Shown piece after piece: positions 1 through 10,669 of a stretch of DNA of 64,000 nucleotides. Origin of the DNA: Amblyomma americanum (Eukaryota > Arthropoda > Arachnida > Ixodida > Ixodidae); contig NW_027526484.1 in assembly GCF_052857255.1 (NCBI RefSeq), forward strand, positions 407,501 to 471,500, written 5' to 3'. The notes under the pieces were generated by a model. That model made no database searches. It saw only the letters and a list, made by a program, of their open reading frames with translations, and was not told the origin of the DNA. Position numbers and translations under genes: made by a program. Numbering within the stretch: position 1 is the stretch's first letter; every line of letters starts with the position of its first letter.

Positions 1-134
1 TTTTAACACATAGGAAAGAATCTCCCACACAAAACTCTGGCATCCTTCACAAAGTCGTGCTTCCACGGGAACCTCACACCTCGAAAGCTTCCTCAGGACT
101 GGTGAGGTTCACTGGTCACTGACCAAGGTCAACA

Positions 135-357
135 AATAAATAAGAATGACGGCACGTTGCACCCTATCTACGCGAAATGCCTCAAAACGATAGTAACCGC
201 TACAAAAAGCCCGGGACGTCCAGCTGGTTGCTCATTGTGAACAAGGGAGCCGTAGCGCTCCCGAAACGTCATTTTTTGTTGACCTTGGTCAGTGACCAGT
301 GAACCTCATCAAGCCATGATTCCTGACCAGACGGTATGCCGTCGAACCCTCGACTAC
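135..357 (+). repeat. PLE-1 left pLTR (direct copy of 2664-2886)
   Basis: The 223 bp match 2664-2886 base for base by eye. It contains the ORF start codon (292). A hairpin at about 244-262 (gggagc...gctccc) is followed by gaaac (263-267), which recalls helix II plus the GAAA box of the hammerhead ribozymes known from Penelope pLTRs. The expected CUGAUGA box is not present, so any ribozyme here looks degenerate. Confidence 0.9.
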
Positions 358-2769
358 ATCACTTTACGCCATCAATATGGACAACCGGCCGTCACCGGAA
401 TACGCCGTTTTGTAAGCACCTCAGCAAGACTTGCTGCTTACTCCACGCACCTGCGTTTCAACCTCGATTGTAAGTCTAACCACGTTATTCCAAGATCCTT
501 GCGTCTAAAGAAACCGGTAAAGACACGTTTTGGTCTGCATGTGGTTGCAAAAGCGGAACGTCATCTCCTTCAAGCAAGGATTGAAGAATGCAAGCTGACA
601 AAGAAGCGCTTAGAAACTGAACTGTTCTTTGCAAAGCGACAATTGGAATTTATCGCTCCGGATGTCCTCGCCAGTGTTCAGTTGGTTGCGAACCAAGAAA
701 TGTACAGAAGAGAGGAGAGACATCTGAAATCGCAGGATCAAAAGCTGCAGACTTTACTTGCTGAAAAGGGGATAGCGACCAGGGCCGCACCAATCTTCGA
801 AACACGGAACCTGTCGTCCTACAAATTGAATCCATCCGAAGCCAAGGTGCTCAGCCTAGGTTTGAATTTCAACCAAGGGAAGGCACCGGACCCACGAAAG
901 GTCGCATGTGCCGTAGAAGGGGCCGTACGACTTCTGGAACGAGACGTTCAGGACGAAGTTCGAACGAAGGCGATAGGTGTGTTGTCACGCATGAAGAAGA
1001 CGTCATCAAACCGCCCTCTTGGTCAAGATGAACGCTCAGCAATCCGAAGCCTCCAGGCTAACAAGGATATAGCCGTCCTACCGGCAGATAAAGGGAATGT
1101 CACTGTTATCCTTGACCGGTCTTCTTACAAGGAAAAAATGGAGGCCATGCTTCAGGACGAGACCACTTACTGCCGGATCCCGAAAGACCCTACTCCCAAA
1201 GTGCAGACGTCTCTTCAAAAAATGCTAGCAGAGATCTTCAAGGGCATCCCTCCGTCTATGAAACGGCTTTATTATCAGTTGCTATGTACAAACGGCTCAG
1301 CGCCCGCCATATACGGACTACCAAAGGTGCATAAACCAGGGATTCCCCTGCGCCCAATAGTGGATTTTAGAAAGTCTCCTTTATACTCGTTGTCACAGTA
1401 CCTTCATGGCGTTCTCTCACCGCTGGTGGGCAAGACAGGCACAGGCATCAAGAATTCATCCGACTTCATCAACAAGATCAAAGAGGTCGCCCTGGAAGAC
1501 ACAGATGAGATCGTTTCTTTCGACGTCTGCTCTCTTTTTACAAGCGTGCCTGTTGATCTCGCAGTTGAGACATGTAAGCAACGTCTCGAGAATGACACCT
1601 CGTGGCAGGATCGGACACCGTTCGAAGCAGCGGAACTTTGCCAACTCTTGCAATTCTGTCTCACCAACACATATTTTACGTACAGCGACAACTTCTACCA
1701 GCAGACCTTTGGCACAGCAATGGGGGCAGCCATCTCGGTCACAGCGGCTAACATCGCTATGGAAGCCATCGAGAGCAAAGCTTTGGCCACCTTCCAACCG
1801 CGACCAAAAGTATTTTTTAGGTATGTGGACGACTGCTTCTGCGTCATAGACCGGAAGCACACCCGCACTTTCCTCGATCACCTTAATGCCATTGAGCCCT
1901 CAATCAACTTCACTGTTGAGGAAGAGACTGACGGCTGCCTTCCGTTCCTCGACACCGTGGTAACCCGTACTCCAACAGGTCTTAGTTTTCGCGTCTACCG
2001 GAAACCGACGCATTCCGGAAGGTACCTAAATTTCAATTCAGCACACCCTGTCAGTCATAAGCGGTCAGTGGTGGCATCTCTAATCAACCGTGCCAGGGAA
2101 GTATGCAGTGAAGACGCCGCCCTAAACCACGAAATGAAGACTGTGGAAAAAGATTTGAAAAGAAACGGCTACCCACTTTCCTTCATTCGGAACACGCAAA
2201 GAGTGGCTGTATCAAGTGAGCCTGCTGCCCGGGAAGACGAAAGAGCTAACGCACCGAAACGAGCCGCTATTCCGTATGTACCGGGGATCAGCGAGGCGCT
2301 GGCGCGGATGTTCCGCAAGCACGGCGTCCATGTTGCACATGTCCCAACAAGCAAGATAAGAAATGAGCTTGTAAACGTGAAAGACCAGCTCCCTCGTGCC
2401 AGTTTTCCCGGCGTGGTTTACAAGATTGCCTGCGCCGACTGTTCATCAGTTTACATAGGGGAAACGAAAGACTTCAAGAGACGCCTGAAAGAACATCAGT
2501 ACGATGTACGAAAAGGAAACGTGACCACGAACGCAATCGCGGAGCATGCGCAAGAGACTGGTCACGAAATTAACTGGGATGAAGCAGTTATAGTGACAAC
2601 GGAAAAGAATGTATCAGCCCGCCGAAATCTCGAGTCATTAATCATCCAGACTACGCCCAACACAATAAATAAGAATGACGGCACGTTGCACCCTATCTAC
2701 GCGAAATGCCTCAAAACGATAGTAACCGCTACAAAAAGCCCGGGACGTCCAGCTGGTTGCTCATTGTGA
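292..2769 (+). CDS. Penelope reverse transcriptase with GIY-YIG endonuclease
   Basis: An unbroken 825-residue ORF. It would copy the element RNA at a chromosomal nick made by its own endonuclease. Motifs in order: VLPADKGN (262-269) and YGLPKVHKPG (341-350) of the Penelope RT fingers; SFDVCSLF (409-416) with the first catalytic Asp; the GTAMGAAIS motif (474-482); RYVDD (510-514) with the catalytic Asp pair; PFLD near 551. A GIY-YIG domain follows near the C-terminus (GVVY 707-710, VYIG 720-723, then KRRLKEH). All catalytic residues I can recognise are kept. The start codon lies inside the left pLTR and the stop inside the right pLTR, as is usual for this class. Met9 is an alternative start. 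The family call is firm; present activity is unknown. Confidence 0.93.
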   Translation: MTSEPHQAMIPDQTVCRRTLDYITLRHQYGQPAVTGIRRFVSTSARLAAYSTHLRFNLDCKSNHVIPRSLRLKKPVKTRFGLHVVAKAERHLLQARIEECKLTKKRLETELFFAKRQLEFIAPDVLASVQLVANQEMYRREERHLKSQDQKLQTLLAEKGIATRAAPIFETRNLSSYKLNPSEAKVLSLGLNFNQGKAPDPRKVACAVEGAVRLLERDVQDEVRTKAIGVLSRMKKTSSNRPLGQDERSAIRSLQANKDIAVLPADKGNVTVILDRSSYKEKMEAMLQDETTYCRIPKDPTPKVQTSLQKMLAEIFKGIPPSMKRLYYQLLCTNGSAPAIYGLPKVHKPGIPLRPIVDFRKSPLYSLSQYLHGVLSPLVGKTGTGIKNSSDFINKIKEVALEDTDEIVSFDVCSLFTSVPVDLAVETCKQRLENDTSWQDRTPFEAAELCQLLQFCLTNTYFTYSDNFYQQTFGTAMGAAISVTAANIAMEAIESKALATFQPRPKVFFRYVDDCFCVIDRKHTRTFLDHLNAIEPSINFTVEEETDGCLPFLDTVVTRTPTGLSFRVYRKPTHSGRYLNFNSAHPVSHKRSVVASLINRAREVCSEDAALNHEMKTVEKDLKRNGYPLSFIRNTQRVAVSSEPAAREDERANAPKRAAIPYVPGISEALARMFRKHGVHVAHVPTSKIRNELVNVKDQLPRASFPGVVYKIACADCSSVYIGETKDFKRRLKEHQYDVRKGNVTTNAIAEHAQETGHEINWDEAVIVTTEKNVSARRNLESLIIQTTPNTINKNDGTLHPIYAKCLKTIVTATKSPGRPAGCSL

Positions 2770-2886
2770 ACAAGGGAGCCGTAGCGCTCCCGAAACGTCA
2801 TTTTTTGTTGACCTTGGTCAGTGACCAGTGAACCTCATCAAGCCATGATTCCTGACCAGACGGTATGCCGTCGAACCCTCGACTAC
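2664..2886 (+). repeat. PLE-1 right pLTR
   Basis: Second direct copy of the 223-bp pLTR. It overlaps the last about 35 codons of the ORF, then runs to the target duplication at 2887. Confidence 0.9.
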
Positions 2887-2899
2887 TTCCTCAGGACTG

Positions 2900-4383
2900 C
2901 CTGGAGAACAAGTGAAAAGAAGCAAGACCGTCGTACCATCTGAACATCTGGTGCCGCAACTCCTATGCCAATATTTGAGTGTTTGTGACCATAACATAAA
3001 AAGTAGCCGTACAATTTGTGCTGCGTCTAGTCTACCGCCCTGTAGGAAAGCATGCAACCGGGCCAGTGTTTCTGCTTTAGAAGGCGTTCTTGCTCTCGCG
3101 CCTCTTTTGTGGCCTAAGACATGGCCGGACGCCTCCAAAGGCGATCGCGTTCTCAGTGACCGGCAGCACTACTCGTGGAAGCTTCCGTAGGTGTCGCCAG
3201 TATTTTTTGTCAAGTGATAGGAACATAGTTAGCAAGTGGAACTTTCCAAGGCGAGCCAAAATGGTTTTAATATCAATCGCCAGCTGAAAGACTTTCGCGT
3301 CGCTCTGGCTGCCTCACGGCAATTCCTCAGTGGATAGACGCGCATCGCGCGCTACCCGGTGTGCACGCACTGAAACCTCCTCCGCTCTGCCCCGCTGCCT
3401 TGTGCTTTAACAATTCCTTTTGGGACGCCATGCGTATGTAACTTCGCAACGTCGTTATTGTCGGTGCCAATTTAAAACCTTGAGTTGTTGGCATACCTTA
3501 AGTCGACGATATCGAGCCTGACACTAGAAACAGGAAACAAGAATGTTGAACCTTGTTTGATAGTTTGTTTAGCTTAGTTCAGTTCAGTTCTATTACCTTA
3601 AAAGAACTGTTTTGCAAGGGTTGTTACATAAGGGGTGGGATTTTATTGAAGTGAGCAAACAAACAGCGCTATTATTTAGCATTGAAGGTTATCGGTAACA
3701 TGTTATTGAAAAGTATATGATGAAGCGATGCGGACGATGTCACGGGGTAGGCCGTTCCAGTCCATTGCTGCTCGAAAAAAAGAACAAAGCAGAAAAGGTA
3801 GTAGTATGTGATGGTTGCCATAGAACTTGAAGGGGATGACCGTTGCGTTGAGATATGCGTGTTGCGGCTGTTATATACGGTGACCAATTGAGCATAGAAT
3901 GAAATAATTGGTGACAAAGGGTGACACTCGCATTGCGGCTATAGAACGAAAGGGGTGGTAGTCCTGATATAGTTTTTAATGAAGAAATACAGAGTATGAA
4001 GAGTGAATGGATTTAGTTGCAAGATTTTGAACTGCATCTAGCGTCTCAAAGCGACTCAGGCTGTGGGGGACACCGGACCTCATTCACGCAGAACATTGTG
4101 CACTTATGCAGGTCCTAGACGATGGCCTGGATGCTCCTTCATGCACGATGGCACCTTAATGCTCCCTGTGCTGGCTCGTTCCCCCTCTCGAGCCGACCTA
4201 AAGAAATTCAAGCCTTAAGGGGCTTTGGGAGGTGCTGAAAGGACAATTTAAACCGCGAAATAAAGTTCCAGGAACCTGAAAGAGCTTCAAGCGATGAAGA
4301 AAAGAGTCCCCGAGAGCCCCGCTGTCCTCCTATTGTTGTAAACCGGACCCCGCTTCCGACACGCGCGCAAGCGCCCGAGCGCA
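2900..4383. other. Unassigned intergenic sequence
   Basis: Flank of PLE-1. Short ORFs in several frames show no domain that I recognise, and there is no clear splice structure. An AT-rich part (about 3540-3990) follows a mixed part. GC and CpG content rise sharply from about 4340. I see no assignable feature. Confidence 0.5.
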
Positions 4384-4418
4384 GGCGCGGATATCTGACA
4401 TATACAGATATCTGCGCC
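4384..4418. repeat. GC-rich palindrome with a 7-nt loop
   Basis: Arms 4384-4397 and 4405-4418 (ggcgcggatatctg / cagatatctgcgcc) are complementary apart from one G/T-type position. They sit in a CpG-rich stretch (about 4340-4520) just outside the putative left end of the Harbinger element. Function unknown. Confidence 0.6.
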
Positions 4419-4520
4419 GTGCTCGCGCCTGATCGCGCGACGCGCCTCGCGCATGCGCAGACAGGCTCCAGCGTACGCCCGTGCGCGTAGGCGCTCCGCC
4501 CGTACGCCCGTAATACCGCA

Positions 4521-4543
4521 TTTACACGGGCGACCTTAACCAC
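4521..4543 (+). repeat. Harbinger left terminal inverted repeat, split by the P-like element
   Basis: The terminus starts here and resumes at 9318 after the P-like insertion and its duplicated target. The rejoined sequence aligns with the reverse complement of about 23150-23260, including a shared actgcagtt block. Confidence 0.6.
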
Positions 4544-4552
4544 AGTTAAGGT

Positions 4553-4585
4553 AGGGTGGCTAGACTGGGAAGGTGTGAAAACCGG
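4553..4585 (+). repeat. P-like element left terminal inverted repeat
   Basis: Starts agggtggctagactggg. It pairs with 9276-9308 with two mismatches in 33 bp. Further subterminal similarity follows: gcgcaccgatgccg, then gcgcggtaag in both arms. Confidence 0.9.
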
Positions 4586-4904
4586 CCGGAGAAGCTTGGC
4601 CCCGCCGCGCACCGATGCCGTGTGGCGGCGCTGACGGCAGAGGCGCGGTAAGGTGAGCAGCCGAAATGAGCGCATCGCGTAGGCTAAATTTCTAGCACCG
4701 AGGCGAAAATGGGCTTGTTTCGCTTACCGCGCGTTTTTTGTGAGTGTCAAAGAATGAATCTTTACCATAAAATAATGTTTCGTCAACTCGCATCATTATT
4801 CCCGTGGAATATGCTGCTTCACAAGCCCAGTTTGCATTGCATAGCTGTACTGAAGCGCGTTTTGTGCGTGCACATTTCGAGACGCTGCCCAGGATGCAAA
4901 GGAC

Positions 4905-4995
4905 GCCGTAGTGGAAGGTTTCAGAATAATTTCAACCACTTGGGTTTCTTTAACGTGCACTGACTCTCTGCGTTGCGCCGCCATCGAAACGCAGC
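4905..4995 (-). repeat. Fragment of a tick interspersed repeat
   Basis: The stretch around ctttaacgtgcactgac resembles the body of the Ruka-like SINEs at 53167, 25052 and 61553, with substitutions. It lies inside the P-like element, downstream of its transposase gene. Low-quality match made by eye. Confidence 0.4.
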
Positions 4996-5345
4996 CACTA
5001 CGGCGAGAAGAGCAGGTTGTAATGCGTGCCGTAGGACCTCGAAACTGCAGTCGCGTTGGCTGAAGGCGCCCCAACGCGCGAACCAGTTGTCCCCGATTGT
5101 GAACCTGTAGCATGTATGCCAGCTTGACGCTCACGTAAGCAATCTCCGACGATTGTAGACAATGAAGCAACACATATCTGGTCATGAAAACATTTATTTA
5201 CAAATGAGGGGGAAAACTTTTGCAGAAAGAATCTACAATACACAACGTTTCAGTGTTTTACGCTTCCCTTCACTACCCTCCTGATTTATGCCCTTGAGCA
5301 AAAGGTGCATCCTTGTGAGGCAATAAAAACGTACTACTGATGCTG

Positions 5346-8300
5346 TCAGCGCAACAGAATGGTGAGAGCAACCAATTTTTGGCACACCACTAATAGACTG
5401 TAAAATCTCTGCCGCATCTTCGGCATGCAAGCGCGTTCGCAGAACGCATATGTAAGTTTGTCTTCAAGGACCTTTATAAGATTATAAAACGACACTGAGG
5501 GATATAAAAGGCCCCCAAGGTTCCACTCATTGGTTGCCTCGGCTGGAAGTTTTTTTGCAATGTTGTCTTTATCACAGAGACATGCTGCTCTGCAGGCTTC
5601 ACAATGGGTTGTCAGAACTCGCTTTCTAGCAACATAGCCTGAAATGTAATAGATCAGCCGCGCATCGCTGTGCCGCTCAGCATAGCTGTGGTGGTCTGCG
5701 GCCACTTCCATGGCATCAATTGGCAAAGCCTTTACGCTGTCTTCTGCCAGGCTTTCCTTTTCAGCCAGCACCTCCTCGACAGACAGCAATGACTCGAGGA
5801 CATCCGGCGACACATTGCCGTCCTTAGGGCTCCTTGCCAGACTGTAGAAGCTTAGACACCTGGATGTGCACATGGAACAGTTGTTACATTTATAAGCATG
5901 CTGACAGTCTGTAAAACCCAAGTAAAAATTACATACCTTATGATCAGAATGAACTGAGCTGGGGTAGGATGATCATTTGCCCCACTCGTTTGCCTGACAA
6001 CGCCGAAGCATTGTTCCAAGCGGTCTTTGCTCAGTCTTGATGTCATTATATACTTGAAGCCGACCTTTTCTGAAAGGTACTTTAGAAGGTGCTTTGTATA
6101 ATGTATAGACACCCTCAGCCCCTCAGAAGTACTCTTACTAAGAAAGCCGAGCCCTTTGGCGTGAGCCTCCCATTCATCAAGAAACCGAAGCGCTTCATCA
6201 AGGGTGGCCTCTTTCCTATTGCCCGGTCTGAAATGCCAAAAACAAAATCATGCAGCATTTTGAGAGAAAAACCCCACACCAAAATTACCTCATGGCTTCT
6301 GCAGGGAACCTCGATGTCATAGCTTCAATAAGCCTCGCCATCAGATCAACAAAAGCTCTTGTTGGCTCTGCATTTGGATAAATCCTTTCTATATCCTCCT
6401 TGTAAAAGGAAAGGGCATGTTCGGCTTCTCTACTAAAAATATGGAAAGCCAAGTCTACTCGCATCTTGTCAAAGCCATTTGGATAAATGTGACTGCGAGT
6501 AAGCTTTGGTGCAACCTTCAGTGTCATACTTTTATTGTCTAGCTTCCACATGGTGGAAACATGCTCCCAGTGGGCCTGTAATATAAGTAATGAAGTATAA
6601 AATCGCATTTTACTTGCGATAAAAAAGCAAATCAAACAAGGCATATATATAAAAAAATAGACCAGCATGTAGCAACCTTACTCGGCCAAGATGTGTGTTG
6701 AGTCCTTGCTTAAGCAATGTGTTTCGCACACATTTATCAAGGTGCGGCAAATCTGAAATAAAGTGTAGGAACCTGTCTTCATCACAGGGGTGCGTTACTT
6801 TGCACTTTACATTCTTCCCATTGCCGTACACACCAAGATTGTGCCACATAGAGCGATTCCATGTTGCGCCGTCTGTGCAGACATAGTGAACTAGAAGACC
6901 AGCTTGTTCACAAAGCACCGTTGCCTCTAACACAATTTTTGAAAGCATCTGAGACTTGACGTTTCCACTTGAAGCAAATACACCTATAGAGAAATGAAGC
7001 ACATCATATAAGCACGTGATTATAGTTTGAAATCAATAAACATATTTTGTACAAACATTCTTACCTATTATTTGGGTCCAGCTGCCTACTAAAGGCTGAA
7101 ACATAATGACAAGCCCATGGTCAGCTTTCGTATATTTGTCCCTGTGGTCACTGAATTGACCTAGGTCAACAAAGCCTTCTATATGAGTTGAGGTTGTCAT
7201 GTCCAAGTGAGCAGAAAGTTTCATCTCATCTATGAGCAAGCCCCCATGGCGCCTAATTCCATCAAGCTCTTCTGTTTTTTTTACACACCCAAGAAGCTTG
7301 GTGCTAAAGCCATATGATGCTTTGAAGCCCTGTAAATAGAAAAAGCAGTTACTTTTTGTTCATGTAAAAAAAGGCACATTTAAATACCTTCATGTATCTT
7401 TGCAGACAGACTCGGCTAGGCAGCACCAAGATTTTATGAGACCTCAGGTGCTCATACAGTCGTGGACTTTTCATCCTTAGGAGGATACATTCCAGCAGCC
7501 ATTCCTTGTTGTAACGGTACCCATGGTTGGATTTCCTTCTTGATACTTCAAAACATGCACGCACAGCGGGTTGCTGTTTTTTGGGAAGCTCTTTAAGCTG
7601 GAAAACATATACAGAGTTACAAAAGTAAATGCTTTTCAAATAAAGAAAAAGAGTATTCAGGGTAACCTTTTCCTCAAAAAAGGTTGCTTTGATTGCCATG
7701 TTTTTTTCTTGCATCTTTTTGAGGGCATCTTGCAGAGAGTTCAACTTATTATTCCTCCGTTGCAGGGTACGCATGGCATACTTTAGTCGTTTTGCAGCAA
7801 CATTTGAAAGCTGGAGTCGAGCCTTCTTTTTGCAGCGTAGCAAGCGAGCTTTCATACTGCTTCTGCTCTTTTTGCATGACAAGCAGCGGTTAGGTAACTG
7901 TGCAGATGTACCTGAAATGAAAAAAAAAAGACATTTAAAATGTATCAGTCTGGTCGTCAATGTTAAGACATTACTGTACACAAATTTCTATAAGCTGTAT
8001 GCAGTCCTTCAAGTCCAGAACAACATACGTTGTGGTACTGATCCGTTACATGCTGATGAGAACAGGCAATGTCCGGATAATCTTCCAATGTTGTTCATAT
8101 TTAGCTTCTCGAACTCCTTGGTATGGCCAATTCCACTGCACACGGTGAGGCTGTTTGCGTACGACAATTCACCTTCTGCTTGTTCTTTACACCGCACATC
8201 GCATTCCTTATGAAATTGCCCAGCCAAGAAGATTCTGCACTTGACATGTTCTTCTCCAATGCAGAACACTACCATTTTGGTAAACACAACAGGCGGTGTT

Positions 8301-9129
8301 TCGCCCTTTGCAAATTCTGCAGTCTGGTAGCAGGCAATGTTGTTCTGCTTAAGCTTCTGCAGTGACCACAGTTCCGAAGGTCGTTTCAGATTGAAAATGA
8401 ATAGTTCCTCGGCGAACGGTTCGGACATTCCACCCCGCTGTGTATCTGCACCCTCCACGTCTGCCGGGGGGCATTCCTCCGTCGTGTCAAGGCAAGCGCC
8501 GCTTCTTTTTGAAGGTATAGGAGCTTGTGAGGCATTTCTTCTTTTTCTTTCTTTCGGCAGCATTCTGCTAATGTATTTCGGTAGGTTAGGAAATACAGTA
8601 GGTACTGCGTCTTCTGAGAGGGCAGGAATGGAGCGTGGTATCAAGACCTCAGCTCCATTAATAATGTGCTTGAAGTCACGAACGATAAACCTAGAGGCAA
8701 CAGAAAGAACAGACCATGGTGATCAGTTTGAGCTAGCGTGAAAGAGCAGGATGGGCATGCTGCGAGAATGTCGTGCAATGCGTTATGTACCGTCACACAG
8801 CACGCCGATAACATGTGTCACACTTCTGTTTATTCTAGACGCTTTCCACATTCCAATAAGTCTCACCCACAAGCCCAGCTAAAAATGTTGGCTACGTACC
8901 GTGAGTCGAAGTGTCTTTCTCAAACTGCAGAATTCTCCTCCAACGCCTTGTCGGCCCGTGGGATCGCTCGAGACCACTTGGCCAACATTTGTTGGCAGGC
9001 AGGGGCACGGAACAAAGAGACTTTCTCTGACGTTTTCCTGTATCCCGTGTCACACCCAGGCACAAAGCACCAACGCTCGGTCTTCTTGCTGGCGGAGGCA
9101 TCTCGCATGAGAAAACGCTGCGCTGACAA
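5346..9129 (-). pseudogene. P-element/THAP9-like transposase, nine exons, lightly damaged
   Basis: Reading right to left, exons are 9129-8900, 8690-8029, 7911-7679 (approx.), 7597-7388, 7329-7065, 6983-6682, 6575-6289, 6227-5937 and about 5916-5346. GT/AG sites fit and phases agree across almost every junction. Exon 1 and the start of exon 2 encode an N-terminal C2CH THAP DNA-binding domain (WCFVPGC..., AVPTVFPN). Exon 3 is a basic coiled coil. Exons 4-8 encode the RNase H-like core: EMKLSAHLD and FVDLGQF in exon 5, VCTDGATWNRSMW and SDLPHLDKCVRN in exon 6, and the DRLEQCFGVVRQ block of THAP9/P transposases in exon 8. Exon 9 has the YISGYVARK block. Lesions: the third zinc-ligand codon of the THAP domain is TGA (8922-8924), and the exon 8/9 phase does not fit. 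The protein would bind the terminal repeats and cut and paste the element. Confidence 0.85.
8922..8924 (-). other. TGA in place of the third THAP zinc-ligand cysteine
   Basis: In the frame of the THAP exon the sequence reads AV-stop-ERHFDSR, where the family has Cys-x-x-His. The TGA replaces the Cys codon exactly and the downstream His is intact. A single C-to-A change from TGC is the simplest explanation. Confidence 0.8.
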
Positions 9130-9275
9130 CTGCTACGATGTGCGCAAGACCGACGCAGCTGAGAGGTTGAGCCAGGCTGACCAGGCGAAGCTTACCGCGC
9201 CGCTAGTAGCAGCGCCACATTTCCCCTGGCGGCATCGGTGCGCAGAGGGGTCACGCGCGCCCGAGGGAAAGCGCC

Positions 9276-9308
9276 GCGGTCTTCACACCTCCCCAGTCTA
9301 GCCACCCT
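9276..9308 (-). repeat. P-like element right terminal inverted repeat
   Basis: Reverse complement of the left repeat with two mismatches. It abuts the duplicated target agttaaggt at 9309-9317. Confidence 0.9.
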
Positions 9309-9442
9309 AGTTAAGGTAACTACGGTTCCCCGTAACTATAGTTAGCCGCGCTCACACGGCAGACGAAACTGCAGTTACGCCACCTAACCACAGTTACCCA
9401 AACGAAGCTTGCCGACCTCCGTTTGCTACCTTTACCGACAAG

Positions 9443-9696
9443 ATGGTGGCGCGCATGGCAGTAGCAACATCGAGCGACTCGTCCTCCCAGAGTTGTGTCA
9501 TCTGGCCTGATTCAACAACCGCCGCCCTGATACGCATATTGGAGGACCCGCTACCTGTGCTGCGCTGTAACACGCGCCACGCTCGGATATATGCTGCAAG
9601 AGTAGCGGAACTGAACGCCGGGCTACCGCCGGGAGAAGGCCCATACACCAGCAAACAAGTGAAGCTGAAAATGAAAAACCTCAACAAGAAATACCG
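9443..9696 (+). CDS. Myb/SANT-like DNA-binding protein of the Harbinger element, exon 1
   Basis: The open frame from ATG 9443 encodes about 85 residues. A Trp-led helix region (VIWPDSTTAALIRILED) ends in the basic KLKMKNLNKKYR of the recognition helix, typical of the Myb/SANT-like proteins encoded beside Harbinger transposases. The exon ends at a strong donor, g|gtaagt (9697). Exon length modulo 3 is 2, which matches the one base at the start of exon 2. In such elements this protein brings the transposase to the nucleus and to the element ends. It lies close to the left terminus, as expected. Confidence 0.7.
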
Positions 9697-10532
9697 GTAA
9701 GTGCGACCTTTACCGAACGATGGTCGTGCCATCGGGTTCTTGGTGCTGTTTTCACAGTGCAGCTGTACTGCTTACATCAACCTCGCATGAGCGACAGAAG
9801 CATGTGTTGTCGCTGGAGCAACGCGTCGAGTGTCTTCGCCGTCGCCGCACACTTCTTGAGTGTCGAATACGATCTTAAGAATGCATTGTTAAGGTAGTAA
9901 GGACTCGAGACTAATGACCCCAGGCAGGAGCAGCATACGTAGCGCTTAGAATCTTCGCTCGTGGACGCGTGCACGGCGCTGCATGCTAACTTCGTCTTTC
10001 TCGTTACACACGCGTTGTTCGTCGTTTTTATTCGCCAATTGCGAGCTGCAGTGCTGACAGCATTGCTGTACGCATCGCTATTTTTGGCCACCTGCAAGAG
10101 CAACAATGTAGTTAATTGAAGTTCTAGATTTATTTCATATTTCTTTACCAGGCTTCACTGTGTACTAGTAGCATTTGTAAGTAGTATACATAGTGCAGCC
10201 TGGGAAAGATTTATGAAAGAATTAAATCTAGAAATTCACTAAGTAAAATATTGCTACAATGACAATAGTTGAACCATAATGCACAATCATGGCTTCAATT
10301 GCAAAGCTGCAACTAGGAGAATTTAGTTTAGCCACACTGCAAATGTAAATTGCATTCATTAATTTCACCAGTACCTCTTCATATGCATTAGACACTTATC
10401 TATGAAATTTTAGCCTTGCATTGAGAACGTGTACAGTGTAGCTTAATCCACTTAGAGAAATGCTGTGATCACAACATTGAAATGTTTTCTTAGCAACACA
10501 TTTAAAAGCTCACATCATTTTTATTTGTCCAG

Positions 10533-10669
10533 GCATCTGAGACGAACAGGCACTTTAACTTGGCCGCCTGGTGTCCCATGGATCCTCTACTGGCAGCTCC
10601 AGTTTTCTCGGCGGCCTTCCCATCAACGATAAATGGCGAGTCGAGGAAAATTTAGAGCTAATTTATGAT
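10533..10669 (+). pseudogene. Harbinger Myb/SANT-like gene, exon 2 (frameshifted)
   Basis: The acceptor ttatttgtccag precedes the exon, which completes the split Arg codon of exon 1. It reads HLRRTGTLTWPPGVPWILYWQL, then a one-base shift near 10600 is needed to continue as FLGGLPINDKWRVEENLELI. Both parts suit the region just after the Myb helix in this family. The element copy is therefore non-functional for this gene. Confidence 0.6.

Larger units (their letters stand above)
102..2886 (+). mobile_element. Penelope-like element PLE-1, complete copy
   Basis: Structure read directly: a 33-bp inverted fragment (102-134), a first pLTR copy (135-357), the RT/endonuclease ORF, and a second pLTR copy (2664-2886). 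A 13-bp duplication, ttcctcaggactg, lies at 89-101 and 2887-2899, just outside the element, and is read as the target-site duplication. The inverted fragment is the reverse complement of part of the pLTR at about 275-308. Tandem pLTRs plus a short inverted copy are known hallmarks of Penelope elements. The two pLTR copies show no difference that I could find by eye, which suggests a young insertion. Confidence 0.93.
4553..9308 (-). mobile_element. P-element/THAP9-like DNA transposon
   Basis: A 4,756-bp element with imperfect terminal inverted repeats (first 33 bp: two mismatches), flanked by direct copies of agttaaggt at 4544-4552 and 9309-9317. P-superfamily elements make 8-bp duplications and carry about 31-bp repeats, so this fits; the ninth base is ambiguous with the repeat end. 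The minus strand carries a multi-exon THAP-domain transposase. The insertion sits in the left terminus of the Harbinger element and is therefore younger than it. Confidence 0.9.

Noticed and set aside
1404..1881. Open frames on both strands overlapping the PLE-1 RT
   Set aside because: They are shadows of the 825-residue ORF in other frames; the Penelope motifs are all in one frame.
8922..8924. TGA read as selenocysteine
   Set aside because: The position is a zinc-ligand Cys, no recoding element was seen, and the copy has another phase defect. Ordinary nonsense mutation is simpler.
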